A stretch of DNA of 64,000 nt from NCBI RefSeq assembly GCF_026230105.1, contig NC_079482.1:3410001-3474000 (forward strand), given 5' to 3'. The stretch is from Diorhabda sublineata. Its lineage: Eukaryota > Arthropoda > Insecta > Coleoptera > Chrysomelidae. The position numbers and the translations under genes are program-made. The notes under the pieces were generated by a model. That model was not told the origin of the DNA. It was given only the letters and a program-made list of their open reading frames with translations, and searched no databases. The stretch's first letter is position 1; every line of letters begins with the position of its first letter. Shown one piece after another: positions 24,501 through 33,439 of the stretch.

Positions 24501-25907
24501 TTCCTCGGTTATTATATTTCCTTCCTTGTCTTTTATATTCATCATATATTCCTTTTTAAATACTTCAGTGTTCCATGTAATAATTTTTTATTTTCCCTAA
24601 AGTTTTCTGTCGTTTTATGCCCGAAATTTATTCATGATTTTTCTTAGACTTCTTTTACTTTAGTTGATCTTTTTCTTACTGAATATTTTTCATAATCATC
24701 TGTATTTAAGTATTTCAAACTTTTTTATATTTCATTAACTTTCTTACCTCATCCATCCACCATTCTTTCTGGTTTATATTCTTCGTAGGTATTTTTGATT
24801 CTCCATGTCTCTTTAGCAGCTTCAAGGATACTATTTTTAAATCTCTTTCATTTTTCTTCCACTCTTTATTACAATTTTTCAAATTAAATTGAAAGAAACA
24901 AATTTTTACATAATTCTGTATAAAATGTTAGGAAAAATGTCATCAGTATTGGCCCAGTGAAAGATCTGTGAGATATCAGTGCTTCGTCGTGGATCCTATA
25001 GCCGAATATAACATGCCCCAGTACATACTGAGAGAATTCAAAGTAACTGATGCAAGAGATGGTTCATCCAGGACAATAAGACAATTCCAGTTTACCGATT
25101 GGCCGGAACAGGGAGTTCCCAAATCAGGAGAAGGATTCATCGATTTCATCGGACAGGTTCATAAAACTAAGGAACAATTCGGACAGGATGGTCCGATTAC
25201 CGTTCACTGTAGGTAAGTATCTAATTATTATTTTATCAATAAAATTCTCCTGAATATTTTTTTGTTTGTTACTGTAATGATTTTTAAAAAATGGTTCCTG
25301 GGAAGATCCACAAATGGGATTAAATTTTTCAAATTGAAAGGGACTTGTGTTGTGGCGCTTTGTCATGATAAAGAAGGAAGCAGTAGATGCATTTTTCAAG
25401 TATCTTCCTATCACAAACATTCCAGTACCCCAAGACAATTTTAATGAACCTTCCTCATTCTAAATAGACTCATTCCACTGGTAAACAATCTTCAAAGTTA
25501 CCACATTATCACCGTAGACTAATTTTAATATGTCGTGGGCTTCCTTTGAACTATTTTCATTTACCAACAATATGGAAATTATAATGAAAAATTTTTTGGA
25601 ATTGGTGGTTAAATGATTGTAACAAACATGCTTTTTTAGTGCTGGGGTTGGTAGAACTGGTGTGTTTATAACACTGAGCATAGTTCTCGAAAGGATGCAG
25701 TATGAAGGAGTTGTAGATGTATTCCAAACAGCAAGGATATTAAGAACGCAACGACCAGCTATGGTTCAAACAGAAGTAAGTTAATCATTTAGATAATTTC
25801 AAGAAATATATCTAATTTGTATTTTTTTTTTTTTATAGGATCAATACCAGTTTTGCTACCGGGCCGCATTGGAGTATCTAGGCTCCTTCGACCACTACAC
25901 CAACTAA
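12363..25907 (+). CDS. Lar: Lar receptor-type protein tyrosine phosphatase, 3' ten exons (5' part outside window)
   Basis: LAR (type IIa) receptor phosphatases are cell-surface enzymes that bind heparan sulfate proteoglycans and synaptic partners, and remove phosphate from tyrosines in axon guidance and synapse growth. Joining ten exons at GT-AG borders (12363-12502, 12562-12764, 12819-12952, 15092-16629, 18912-19347, 19427-19888, 22188-22759, 24932-25212, 25640-25775, 25839-25907) keeps the frame open for about 1,323 residues plus stop. Order: five FN3 repeats, a pre-membrane ectodomain, one membrane helix, D1 with WPDHGVP and HCSAGVGRTG, and D2 with WPEQGVP and HCSAGVGRTG, ending GSFDHYTN. 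D2 is near identical to human LAR by recollection. The Ig domains and first FN3 repeats must lie upstream of base 1, so the preceding intron exceeds 12.3 kb. No break is seen, so the gene appears functional. Confidence 0.97.
12562..12764 (+). CDS. Lar: Lar exon b: second half of the same FN3 repeat
   Basis: Reads GKSFFNEPMKFDVFG, then LNVTGLQPDTMYSIQVAALT and KGDGDRS.P, the L.P.T.Y...V.A.T..G.G signature closing the repeat, then the linker GGVPNRP. It contains a potential N-glycosylation site, NVT. Donor GTAATT at 12,765. Confidence 0.95.
12819..12952 (+). CDS. Lar: Lar exon c: first half of the next FN3 repeat
   Basis: Acceptor TTCTTAG precedes. Reads IDLEWTRP, GELKGYRLRYGV and KDVPLK, the N-terminal half of an FN3 repeat. 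It splits an Ala codon with the next exon 2.1 kb downstream; the intervening intron carries the mariner-derived tandem array. Confidence 0.93.
13304..14850 (+). repeat. tandem array of a mariner 3' fragment, 357-359 bp unit, 4 full copies plus part
   Basis: Units beginning CTTGGTTA.TTTGAGG start at 13,304, 13,663, 14,020, 14,377 and 14,734, the last truncated near 14,850. Each unit encodes SSYSPDLVLCGFFLFSKLKN followed by SRYESFGSIK. This is the block around the third catalytic Asp and the C-terminus of a SETMAR-like mariner transposase. Copies 2 and 3 are almost identical, whereas 1, 4 and 5 carry more differences. The array lies in sense in a Lar intron. It is not an intact transposon: no start, no DET or HDN motif, and no terminal inverted repeat pair is seen. 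Confidence 0.88.
15092..16629 (+). CDS. Lar: Lar exon d: end of one FN3 repeat, three more repeats, pre-membrane ectodomain
   Basis: One large exon of 1,538 bp. It opens with TNYRINDLERGVEYEFRV, closing the FN3 repeat begun in exon c. Three further repeats start at GPPTNITYHF, APMSVKAVATSD and VPLNLRAHEVTT. A non-FN3 region follows with VNGEEIHVILP, HYYLVVVP, FLTDELIANIE and TYHLGTGE, then a Pro-rich stalk (PPGDPPRRPNPNTPTD). In vertebrate LAR this stalk holds a run of arginines cut by a furin-type protease; here only RRP is seen. Reading past the donor at 16,630 gives only intron. Codon choice is more GC-rich than the flanking introns. Confidence 0.96.
16708..16724. repeat. short CCTAA (TTAGG-type) tract in a Lar intron
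   Basis: Three to four TAACC units, the complement of the insect telomere repeat TTAGG, lie just inside the intron after exon d. Confidence 0.7.
16730..17795. other. Lar intron sequence, nothing specific recognised
   Basis: No open frame or repeat recognised apart from AT-rich runs. A transposon origin for parts of it is likely but not shown. Confidence 0.4.
17800..18030 (+). pseudogene. mariner transposase fragment
   Basis: Plus-strand codons read GTWVHCCSPKTKIQSNQ, then a stop, then ELIPKKAKTW and PQCF. This matches the DETW.H...P.TK.QS..W....P.PKKAK block of irritans-type mariner transposases around the first catalytic Asp, which is Gly here (GTW). Nothing before or after is kept. Confidence 0.6.
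18165..18640 (+). pseudogene. LINE reverse transcriptase C-terminal fragment, copy 1
   Basis: Plus-strand frames give TYGCETWTMTT, ERKILLKIFAPVCENW and a GRPRLRGLEDVE-like piece. These are the typical end of a non-LTR retrotransposon ORF2 (TYG.E.W, ERKILR.I.GP, RGRPR..W..). It is truncated at the 5' side and lies in sense in a Lar intron. A sister copy of the same family is at 27,945-28,350. Confidence 0.75.
18912..19347 (+). CDS. Lar: Lar exon e: membrane helix, juxtamembrane wedge and start of D1
   Basis: Begins VFKIIGPIIAALLLSVILV, a single membrane helix, followed by the basic stop-transfer RKRRQP. Next come the conserved DPVEMRRLN and PPIPISELA, then LKFSQEYESI and KNRYANVIAYDHSRV, the substrate-recognition loop of phosphatase domain D1 with the Tyr of KNRY. 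Acceptor TTATTATAG and donor GTACGT. A GTG codon opens the exon but is not a start. Confidence 0.97.
19373..19391. repeat. CCTAA (TTAGG-type) tract inside a 79-bp Lar intron
   Basis: Four TAACC units occupy about a quarter of the very short intron between exons e and f. Confidence 0.75.
19427..19888 (+). CDS. Lar: Lar exon f: catalytic core of phosphatase domain D1
   Basis: Reads TDYINANYCDGY, ATQGPLPETFADFWRM and CDQYWP, then the WPD loop WPDHGVPDHP with the general-acid Asp at 19,768-19,770. The active-site P-loop VHCSAGVGRTG follows, with the nucleophilic Cys at 19,864-19,866 and Arg present. All residues needed for activity are intact. The last Gly codon is split with exon g, 2.3 kb away. 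Confidence 0.97.
20070..20420 (+). pseudogene. internally deleted mariner transposase relic
   Basis: Plus-strand frames give an N-terminal piece (SHKKIPKKLMECY, VYKW.KRF, IRPSTSLKR), matching the helix-turn-helix part of mariner transposases (vykW.krF, GRPSTS). It is joined directly to PHDTPDLVLCNFWMF, matching HPPYSPDLAPCDFFLF at the C-terminus. The whole DET..HDN middle is missing. It lies in the Lar intron between exons f and g. Confidence 0.65.
20480..21330 (+). repeat. unclassified repeat with four about 60-bp tandem units; paralogue at 26,500-27,625
   Basis: Between about 20,817 and 21,062 a 60-bp unit beginning GACTTGTCATACTGAAAATG is repeated four times; it also contains GGTACATTTGAACTACTAATC. 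The flanks, including TTGAGCTTAAAACTGATAAAG near 21,170 and CCTGTACT.GATG near 21,312, recur in the same order downstream of Lar. No protein is encoded. Confidence 0.75.
21340..22187. other. Lar intron sequence, nothing recognised
   Basis: AT-rich. It ends in the acceptor TTTTGCAG before exon g. Confidence 0.5.
22188..22759 (+). CDS. Lar: Lar exon g: end of D1, linker and start of D2
   Basis: Reads CFIVIDSMLERM, TVDIYGHVTCLRAQRNYMVQ and TEDQYIFIHDSLLEA, closing D1 with its Q-loop (QTEDQY). The D1-D2 linker TEVPARNLHSHIQKL follows. D2 begins with RFATANLPCNKHKNRLV: KNRL replaces the KNRY of an active domain, as in LAR-family D2 generally. It then reads DYINASFIDGY, ATQGP and MLWEHNSTIIVMLT. 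Donor GTAAAT. Confidence 0.97.
22830..24880 (-). pseudogene. decayed LINE retrotransposon, antisense in a Lar intron, with internal duplication
   Basis: On the minus strand, from 24,880 downward, pieces of a non-LTR ORF2 appear: NQKEWWMDEV (linker before the reverse transcriptase), VHLCFIDLEKAFDRI near 24,090-24,130 (the RT block with catalytic Asp), a RLGHMP-like piece near 23,480 and NYRGRPRKT near 22,930. About 22,840-23,200 and 23,310-23,760 are related copies, sharing GATTTAATGTCAATGTCTAG near 23,012 and 23,622, so the 3' end is tandemly duplicated. The hydrophobic plus-strand open frames here are antisense shadows of this pyrimidine-rich strand. Confidence 0.75.
24932..25212 (+). CDS. 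Lar: Lar exon h: D2 core with WPE loop
   Basis: Reads EKCHQYWPSERSVRYQCFVV, YNMPQYILREFKV and RQFQFTDWPEQGVPKSGEG. The general acid is Glu (25,106-25,108) instead of Asp, typical of the weakly active or inactive D2 of LAR. It ends in VHCS, with the P-loop Cys codon at 25,208-25,210 and the Ser codon split AG|T across the next intron. Confidence 0.97.
25640..25775 (+). CDS. Lar: Lar exon i: D2 P-loop and following helix
   Basis: Completes SAGVGRTGVFITLSIVLERM, then VVDVFQTARILRTQRPAMVQ. The D2 P-loop keeps both Cys and Arg. Acceptor TTTTTTAG, donor GTAAGT. Confidence 0.97.
25839..25907 (+). CDS. Lar: Lar exon j: last 22 residues and stop
   Basis: Reads DQYQFCYRAALEYLGSF and ends DHYTN at a TAA, followed at once by a second TAA. 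The conserved C-terminal YLGSFDHY is the usual end of LAR proteins. Confidence 0.97.
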   Translation, partial: DQYQFCYRAALEYLGSFDHYTN

Positions 25908-26500
25908 TAAATACCACTTTACCCCATATTTACTGCCAAACTGGATATTGACATGGAAAAATTTAGAAATGTATTTAAACAAGTGATTAGTGAACAAACC
26001 TTAGGAACTAGCGTGCAAATGTGTATAAATATGTGCCTAATGTATATGTGGAAAAAAGAAATGCCAGAAATTTATATTTATTTTGAACACAAGATGTCTA
26101 GCAAATTGTCTCTGTACAAAAATGCGGCTCGCATTTTTAATCTTGAGTTTGAATATACTTACATGTAATTAGGTACTTGAAAATTTGCGTAGCACATGTC
26201 CTTTCGTATCGAAGAGGATCAGCCGCATTAGGATTAATAATAATAATATAAAGGTGTTGATGATTGAAGGAAAATCAATCTAATTTATTTTTTTAATAAT
26301 ACTTTAATACAAATATTAATCCCTAGTTGATATATAGTAACCGATTGAAGGAAATATATATTGTGAGCTAGAAAATAGTTCAAAAACAACAGAAACAGGA
26401 GAAAATAGTACTGATAAAAAGTAAATTGAAACCGTTGAATCACTCACATGAAAAACTTTGTAAATTTTCATTATTTAATGGGTAGAATAATTTATAAACC
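25908..26500 (+). other. Lar: Lar 3' untranslated region (extent unknown)
   Basis: Follows the stop codon. AATAAA overlaps the double stop at 25,906, too close to serve as a poly(A) signal. I see no other exact AATAAA before the repeat that begins near 26,500, so the end of the transcript is not defined. The 71-residue frame at 25,953-26,168 has no recognisable content. Confidence 0.5.
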
Positions 26501-27625
26501 TATTAAAATAATTGTAATATAATAACCTTAATGCTACATTTGAACTACTAACCAGATAGTGAAGTTTCGATTGAAATAATTTTTTGTTTATTATTTAAAT
26601 AATACTTTTGTTATCGTTTATTCAAAGAACAGGAAGAAGTAGCTCTAAAAAAAAGGAAAATTAAAACAAAGTTCAATTTATTCAACCGAAATATTTTGTT
26701 ATTGTGAATTTTCATACCACAATGTTACCTTGGAACTACTGGCTAGATAGTAAAGTTCAATATAAATTGTTTCAAACTGTTTTTAACACAAAGAAAATGG
26801 AAAAACTGGATACTTCTTTAGATGTATGATTTTTTACTAAAAGAAATTTGATAAATTGGAAAATCTTATGCACCAACAAGAAGGAAAATTGAATCTGTCA
26901 TTCAATTTACTCAACCAGAACACTGTGATTTCTTTATTCAAAGTTAAGGATCATTTACGAGACACATACAACACTTGTTGTCATACTGAAGTTGAAAAAC
27001 CACAATGGTACATTTGAACTACTGGCTAGTAAAGTTCAAAATCAATTGTTTGAAACTGTTTTCAACAAAAGAAAATGGAAAAACTGGATTCTTTCTTCAC
27101 TCTGTGAATATTTTAATTTATCACTAAAAGAAGCTTGATAAGTTGGAATATCTACTGCACTAAGAAGAAAGAAAAATTGAATCTGTCATTCAATTCACTC
27201 AAACAGAATACTGTGATTTCATTATTCGATATTAAGGATCATTTACGAGATAAATAAAACACTTGTTGCCATACTGAAGTTGAGAAATCACAATGGTACA
27301 TTTGAACTACTGGCCATATGGATAGGTTTACAGAAAACTATTAATTTGAGAAAAAAATTGATATAGGAATTGCACTAAATGGAAAATTTTAAAAAACTCC
27401 ACTTCATACCAAGATTGTTGAATTTATCTGTTATATATTAATTTTTTTTATTTTGAGCTTAAAACTGATAAAGTATTATCAAAAAGATTACTGATCAAAA
27501 TAAAGTATTGTAAATTGTTATAATTAATAAAGAAGAGTTATCAACTAATCATATTTATAGGCTAATTAACTAATATAGTGAATTTATTCAAAGTTAAATT
27601 CAGTCCTGTACTTGATGTAGATTTA
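26500..27625 (+). repeat. paralogue of the intronic repeat at 20,480-21,330
   Basis: Several diverged units carrying TTGAACTACTGGC.AG, AGTTCAA.AT.AATTGTTT and CACTTGTTG.CATACTGAAG are followed by the same tail (TTTTGAGCTTAAAACTGATA near 27,453, CCTGTACTTGATG near 27,605). The order matches the copy in the Lar intron but the units differ in number. Confidence 0.7.
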
Positions 27626-27944
27626 GAAATTCAAGTTTATCATCAAATTCCAAAATTTATACTCCTTTTTCTTAATTTAAATATTTTATACAATTTTTGC
27701 AACAATCAAGTTAGAATTATCAATTTATTTAAATAAAATATTAAAACTAAATCATTTTAAACCTCTGTATTCTATCAAATGATCAAAATCGATATCGAAA
27801 TGAATCTTTTTTCAAATTTTTACTTCTTAGACCTCTTTATTTATATGTCGTGATGATTTGTCGTCATTTTATGTCTCCTCTATTTTAATTTGAAAATTAA
27901 ATGAGACCTAAAATCATCACGAAATGATTCTTTAGCAACATCAG

Positions 27945-28350
27945 ATATTCAAATATCTTGGGGCCTTGATAACTGAAGATAATGAAGTGACAACAAGAGT
28001 TGTTGCGGGGAACAAATGCTTCTGGGCAGTCCAGAGAGCGCTCAAGTTTTGAGGGCTCTTACGATGGTCAAAACTCATCATTTTCAAGACAATAATCCGT
28101 TCTGTAGACACATACGGATGCGAGACATACTATATATAAAGATTTTTGGAATCGGAGGAATGCTGAGCTGATCGATACCCTCGCAGGGCCATGTATGGAG
28201 TTCCTGGAGGAGGGTGACTGAGAGGAATACCGCGCCTTCGCTGATTAGAGAACGTTGAGGCGGACATGATCTAGCTAGGGCAGGTACCATGCTCAGGACA
28301 GATTGTTGAGTAGGCCCTGGTTCTCAAAGGACTGTAGCGCCAGTTAAAGA
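27945..28350 (+). pseudogene. LINE reverse transcriptase C-terminal fragment, copy 2
   Basis: Reads FKYLGALITEDNEVTTRV, KLIIFKTIIRSV and TYGCET. These are the standard YLG..I, KL.L.K..I..V.TYG.E blocks of a non-LTR ORF2. It shares sequence with 18,165-18,640 but has an internal deletion after TYGCET that removes the ERKILR block, and it extends further 5'. Confidence 0.75.
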
Positions 28351-28359
28351 AGTTATAAG

Positions 28360-29490
28360 ACTGGTTACTTAGAACCAATCAACACTTTTTACGATTCACT
28401 CTGTATAACTAGTGGAGTACCAGGCTACAAATTAATTATTTTCTCTCATATATCAACAAATTATTATTTAAATTACAGTTTTTCTTTATGTTTATAGATA
28501 TAATGGAATAGACTTGAATTTTTAAAAATCATCCAAATTGTTTCCTTCCATCTCAACCACCTTGTAAATCTATAAATAAATAAAACTATTATTCATCTAA
28601 GAAATATAGAAATGTTGACATCCACTTATTTTCTGTCATTTCTTGTAATAAAAACTTTTTGATTGTCACTAGTTTCCAATTTTTGATATCGTCTCTATTT
28701 CGTAACTGTTTTTTTGGTTGTTTCACTCAAAATAATTATATAGTAACAAGACATAAGGCATGTACATATATTTAGTGCATTTATCCAATTATAAAGCTAT
28801 AGTTTCACTGTATATTATCAATTGATATTTAACCGATGTTTTGTTCAGTTCGGTATTCGTGGCATCAATATTTCAAAATTTTAATACTTCCATTGAATAC
28901 AGATATTCAAATTATAAAACTAAATATTCCCATTAAAAACTCACTTATACTTTCCAATACTTGTTTTCTTAAGTAGTAGTATTTTTGTGTAAAACGGCAG
29001 CTGGAAAATACTCATTTTAGTCAAAATATTAACTTCTCCTTTAGTAACATATTAGAATCGATTTTTCGAAAAATAAAATCAAATTGATCATAGAAATATT
29101 TTTATTGTTTATTTAAATGTTAAAGAGAATAGAAACACTAATTTTTTTTAGTCATTTTCAAAGAAAATAAAAAAATAATTACAATGTTCTTGATCCTCGA
29201 CTTATATTTTTCCTTTTATTGAAATGAACAGTTTTCATACTTTATTTTCACTGGATTTCCATGTATCTTTTGCTCATCAAATTATCTCCTACATTTCCTT
29301 TTAACATTCGTACATTTTAATTTGTAACATTTTTCGAGCACGGTTAATTAACACTGAAAACTTCATTAAATCATAATTATTACAACACTATTAACTATCG
29401 CTTTGAAAAATATATCACTTTATACCGCCCGGAAGTCTTCTCACTCGCCACATATCCCCAATATTCAACTACTGCTCTAATTTAAGCTTC
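28360..29490. other. AT-rich intergenic stretch
   Basis: No gene or repeat recognised. Confidence 0.5.
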
Positions 29491-29496
29491 CTGCCT

Positions 29497-29582
<86 letters not shown>
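29497..29582. repeat. compound microsatellite (TC)n(TA)n
   Basis: A run of TC dinucleotides to about 29,519 passes directly into about 30 TA dinucleotides. Confidence 0.97.
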
Positions 29583-29586
<4 letters not shown>

Positions 29587-29589
29587 ACG

Positions 29590-30850
29590 TTCTAGGACAT
29601 CTTAGAACCTTCTAGTATTAGTCTACATCAACCAGAAACGTTTTGGTCATAATTCAACGGTTTCCCAATAGATGGAGGCACCTATTTGTTTATAGTTTCC
29701 ATTACATTAACTCATGATCGGCGCCGTAAAATGGTGTGCGGCTGTGTCTCCATCACAATATAGATTTACCAGATATTTTGTTTCTTTTAATACCTTTACC
29801 TATACTATTATTGAACTCAATTTACTAATTTTAGCTATTTTTACTCGTTCCATATCACTTGGTATTGATTCTAGTCGATATCTGCAAGTTTTTTTCTTGT
29901 TTTTGTATCAAATCTAAGTATTGGCAGCATCAAAATTCTTAAAGTAGTCGTGGAGTTTTTTGAATAGATAACTTCGTATTATTACATGTAAATTACTGTG
30001 TATTAATGAAGGTGTTATTAGACTTTTTTTGTTATTTGAAAATAAACTTTGAAACATGGATGTCACCATTATTATCACATTTGTTATTAAATGTTGCGAT
30101 TTATTCTAGTATCTTGCACTGAATCTCATGAATTAAATCAAATTTATGTAATTTTTTTCTAATACTTGCTCATTGTGAAGTAAGAGCTAGAATATGTCAC
30201 AGGAAAAATATTCTAACAAACTCGGTCCATAGAATAGAAGTTGAAGGAAATTATTCTTCACTACATAATCGTTCGGAAATATTAGTTGAAAAGACTGAAG
30301 TATTTTGTTGCGATTGGGTTATTGCAAATAAAAGAAACTAATATTTTTGAATTGATTCAGATTATTTTTAAAATAACCATTAAAATCTTAACTACTGGAA
30401 AAACTTTTGTTGATGTTTGATAATCTTCAATAATAACTATTCAATTCATATTCAACTTTTATTTTCATATTTTATGTTGAAAGAAAGCCAAAATATCGAG
30501 AAAAGCGACCGGAATGACTTCGGAACCTGGATTCTGCTAGATGTGTACAGATCCCATGATACAAATAAAAACAGAGAATGGAATCAATGGTTTTAGCAGA
30601 TCTACAAGAAAATATAAACATACATTTAGTTTACTGGTATGCCTCTTTTACTGAGTGAATCTTTGTAAAAAAAAACAAAAAATGTTTTGAGACACAGATG
30701 GTAATGGATTAAAATATAATTTTCATTGGTTTCTGAGCTTCTCTCTTAAAAGGATTGTTAAGGAATATATTTATTTATATCTAACAACTCTAGTTCCTTA
30801 AATTCCTGTTTTAGCCCTTAAATAACTGGATCTCAAAAAAGAAGAAGAAA
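29590..30850. other. intergenic stretch, nothing recognised
   Basis: AT-rich. A 67-residue frame at 29,714-29,917 has no recognisable motif. Confidence 0.45.
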
Positions 30851-30854
30851 TTTC

Positions 30855-31480
30855 AAAACCTCACAAGAATGATTGTGTCGAAATGGAACCAACCAAATAA
30901 TGAATTAACTGATAAACAAATAGGAAGAGAAAACAATCAATTAATATTGAGAAAAATGTATTTAAGAAGACGAAAATTCTAGTAGAAATGATACATTACA
31001 TCATGTTAAAATAGTTTAACCGATGATATCATCTTGAGTAGCTTCACAATTTTTGGGGGGAGATTCCTAGTAGATTAAAGGCAACATACATTTCAGATCT
31101 ATCTACTGTGTCATAAGCCTGCTTAAAATGTATAAACATAACATAAAGGACTCATAGCTTTTCTTAAGGGTGAATAGCTGATCTGTTGTTCCTCTACCTT
31201 TCTTGAAACCTTTTTGGTATTCTTCCACTATCCATTTTTGGTATTCTTTGAGTCTGTTTCTCACAATCTTAGCTAATACTTTGTACACCACATCCAGAAG
31301 TGATATCCCTCTATAATTTTTGATATTGAACATATATCATTGTATGATTGTATCGGAATAAAACTAACCAAGTAAGGGAATAGGATAGACAAATAGGAAC
31401 AGATAAAAATGTATAATATGAGGAAAAATGTCTTTAAACAGATGAAAATTGAAAGAATTAATGCAAACGAGTTGTTGTTT
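30855..31480. repeat. two related direct repeats flanking a LINE fragment
   Basis: The stretch with GATTGTGTCGAAATGGAACC, then GACAAATAGGAA-like sequence and GAGAAAAATGT.TTTAA (about 30,868-31,010) recurs in diverged form at about 31,345-31,460. The reverse transcriptase fragment at 31,095-31,340 lies between them. Confidence 0.5.
31095..31340 (-). pseudogene. LINE reverse transcriptase N-terminal fragment
   Basis: The minus strand reads NYRGISLLDVVYKVLAKIV and then EEYQKGFKKGRGTTDQLFTL. These are the NYR.ISLL and Q.GF..GR.T.DQ.F.L blocks at the start of a non-LTR reverse transcriptase domain. The catalytic YADD region is absent. It stands as an isolated piece. Confidence 0.8.
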
Positions 31481-31638
31481 GGAATCTAAGAAGAAATATT
31501 TTTTAAAACTGAATAAAATAATGTACTATACATAGATGCCAAATGTGATGTAGACTTGTACGTTTGTAGACCATTTCTGGAATCATTGATGATATTCATA
31601 CTGAACACACTGTTCACACCACTACACCAACAGTCACA

Positions 31639-31764
31639 ATTACACTGTCTGACTCGCGTTTCGATAACCAAGATATCGTCTTCAGAGATTGAAGATAAAC
31701 TCTTTACCTTCAGGCTCTGAAGACGACAACTTGGTTATCGAAACGCGAGTCTGACAGTGTAATT
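31639..31764. repeat. inverted repeat with 50-bp arms carrying CTGAAGA-hairpin-GAAAC motifs
   Basis: The left arm AATTACACTGTCTGACTCGC... (31,639-31,688) is the near-perfect reverse complement of the right arm (31,715-31,764), with a 26-base spacer. Each arm, read outward, contains CTGAAGACG, a short hairpin (GACAAC/GTTATC on the right), then GAAACGCGAG. The layout resembles motifs found at Penelope-like element ends and loosely the hammerhead core CUGANGA...GAAA, though the bases around stem II do not fit a standard hammerhead cleanly. Confidence 0.7.
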
Positions 31765-31769
31765 GGTAG

Positions 31770-33100
31770 TGTAAACAGTGTATTCATTTTTCTGCATCGT
31801 TTCATAAATTCCTACCATGTGATTAGAGTCATTCTGGTTAAATTGAAAATAATGAGGTTAAAATTTTAATGGTACCAGAAAAGCCCAATGCAGTATATTT
31901 ATAATGGAACATTTTTGTCATATGCAATATTTACAGTTTACTGTATCCATTGTGATATTTTTTTTACTTTTGAATATTATTTACTCTATTATATATTTTA
32001 ATGTAATTTTTAGTGTCGATTTATATTTTTTATGTGTATAAAATGATTTTGTTTGGAGTACAATTGTAGTTTTATTCGAAAACCTAATTTATTTCCAAAA
32101 TTAATAATAACTTTTCGATGCCGCAGAAAGTAGTTGCTCCAGATAACGGGACAATCAGGTTTGTATGGCAAATTACTTATTTTATCTACATTGGACACGG
32201 TGAAGGTTTTTGCATTTTTACATTTTTTGATAAATGTAGAAGGGTTACATTGAAGAAAATAACAATGGGACAATTAAAAATACTGAACTAATCCAGCTGG
32301 ATGCAAAACTGCATCCTGGATAGAAAAAATTCAAAATATTCAAGGTACTTAGAATCAAAAACCGCCATTTTTTGGAAGTTCAGTCTGATATTGTTTCTTA
32401 TATATTTTTCCATGCTGATTTCAGTACAACTGTTATTTTGTAGCAAATCCCGCCACATCCTAGTGTATTTTGAGGTGAGAGTTGAGGTTTATTTGCAATA
32501 TCCGCGAAGTCTAAAGGCAGTTTTTTTCCACAGGGTGTTGGAAATGATTGAGAAAGATTAGAAAAAGAAGGACAACACTATTTTGAAGCTACAAGAGTAT
32601 GGAAAAGTTCTGGGGAAACATGGAAGCGTGTTTATTATGTTGAGAGTCACTGTCCCGGTTAAAGACTGGAAGTCTGAATCTGAAAAAGTGCAAAAAAACG
32701 AACTTGTGGCACTTCAAGTTCAATTCATCAAAAAGGATTGTGGTAAAAAAGAACAAGAAGAAAAATAACATTCTGGTTCAGGATAAAGTCTTTTATATAA
32801 CTGAAACTTGTCGAGCAAAATCTGTCACGAAACCAAAGTTTAATATGTCTCACATAAACCCAAAAGTCATCAACAAGGGGGTTAGCCTTATAGCTGCAAA
32901 AATAAAGGATGTTGCGAAACTGAACTTTGGACAATGGCGGAGAAACCAATCCTAACCTAACCACGATACCGTAAAATTTTATTTGGGTTTGGAAAACCAA
33001 GAAGCAGAAGGTCTCAACAATGTAGAAGATGAAAACATTATCGTTGATGAGGAAATTGATACAGATATTGTGATCTAGTATAGCAATAAAGACTTTGTTT
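31770..33100. other. intergenic stretch with unexplained short open frames
   Basis: Plus-strand frames at 32,301-32,561, 32,583-32,768 and 32,704-32,955 are Lys/Glu-rich and sit near each other, so they could be decayed remains of one gene or transposon. No family was recognised. A short CCTAA tract follows at 32,951-32,962. Confidence 0.35.
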
Positions 33101-33179
33101 ACTTTTTACAAAACATTAAATTTTATTTTATGATACTTTGCAATTATTTTTGTAATAATTTATGTCAAGGTTTTTTACT

Positions 33180-33430
33180 AAATAACTATTTTGGAGATCT
33201 CGATTATACATTTTCTCTGTTATACAGTAAAAATTATTGATTTTTTTTCAAAAAAATTCATAATTTCTTATGATTGGTCTATTTGTGACAATTTTTTGTC
33301 CTCTTTTACAAAAATTCCTTGAGATGGACTTGAATTATACATTTTCTCTGTTATACAGTAAAAATTAGTGATTTTTTTTCAAAAATTTGATAATTTCTTA
33401 TGATAATCTGTTTGTGACAGTTTTTTCCAC
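33180..33430. repeat. two tandem copies, about 120-bp unit
   Basis: TTATACATTTTCTCTGTTAT, then ACAGTAAAAATTA.TGATTT and AATTTCTTATGAT occur near 33,205 and again near 33,335. Confidence 0.8.
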
Positions 33431-33439
33431 TTTTCCAAA

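Noticed and set aside
22818..24559. A run of hydrophobic plus-strand open frames that look like membrane proteins
   Set aside because: They are antisense to a decayed LINE and owe their Phe/Leu/Ser content to a pyrimidine-rich strand; the minus strand carries real reverse transcriptase motifs.
32583..32955. Lys-rich frames as a host gene
   Set aside because: No domain recognised, no splice structure found, and frames conflict on both strands.
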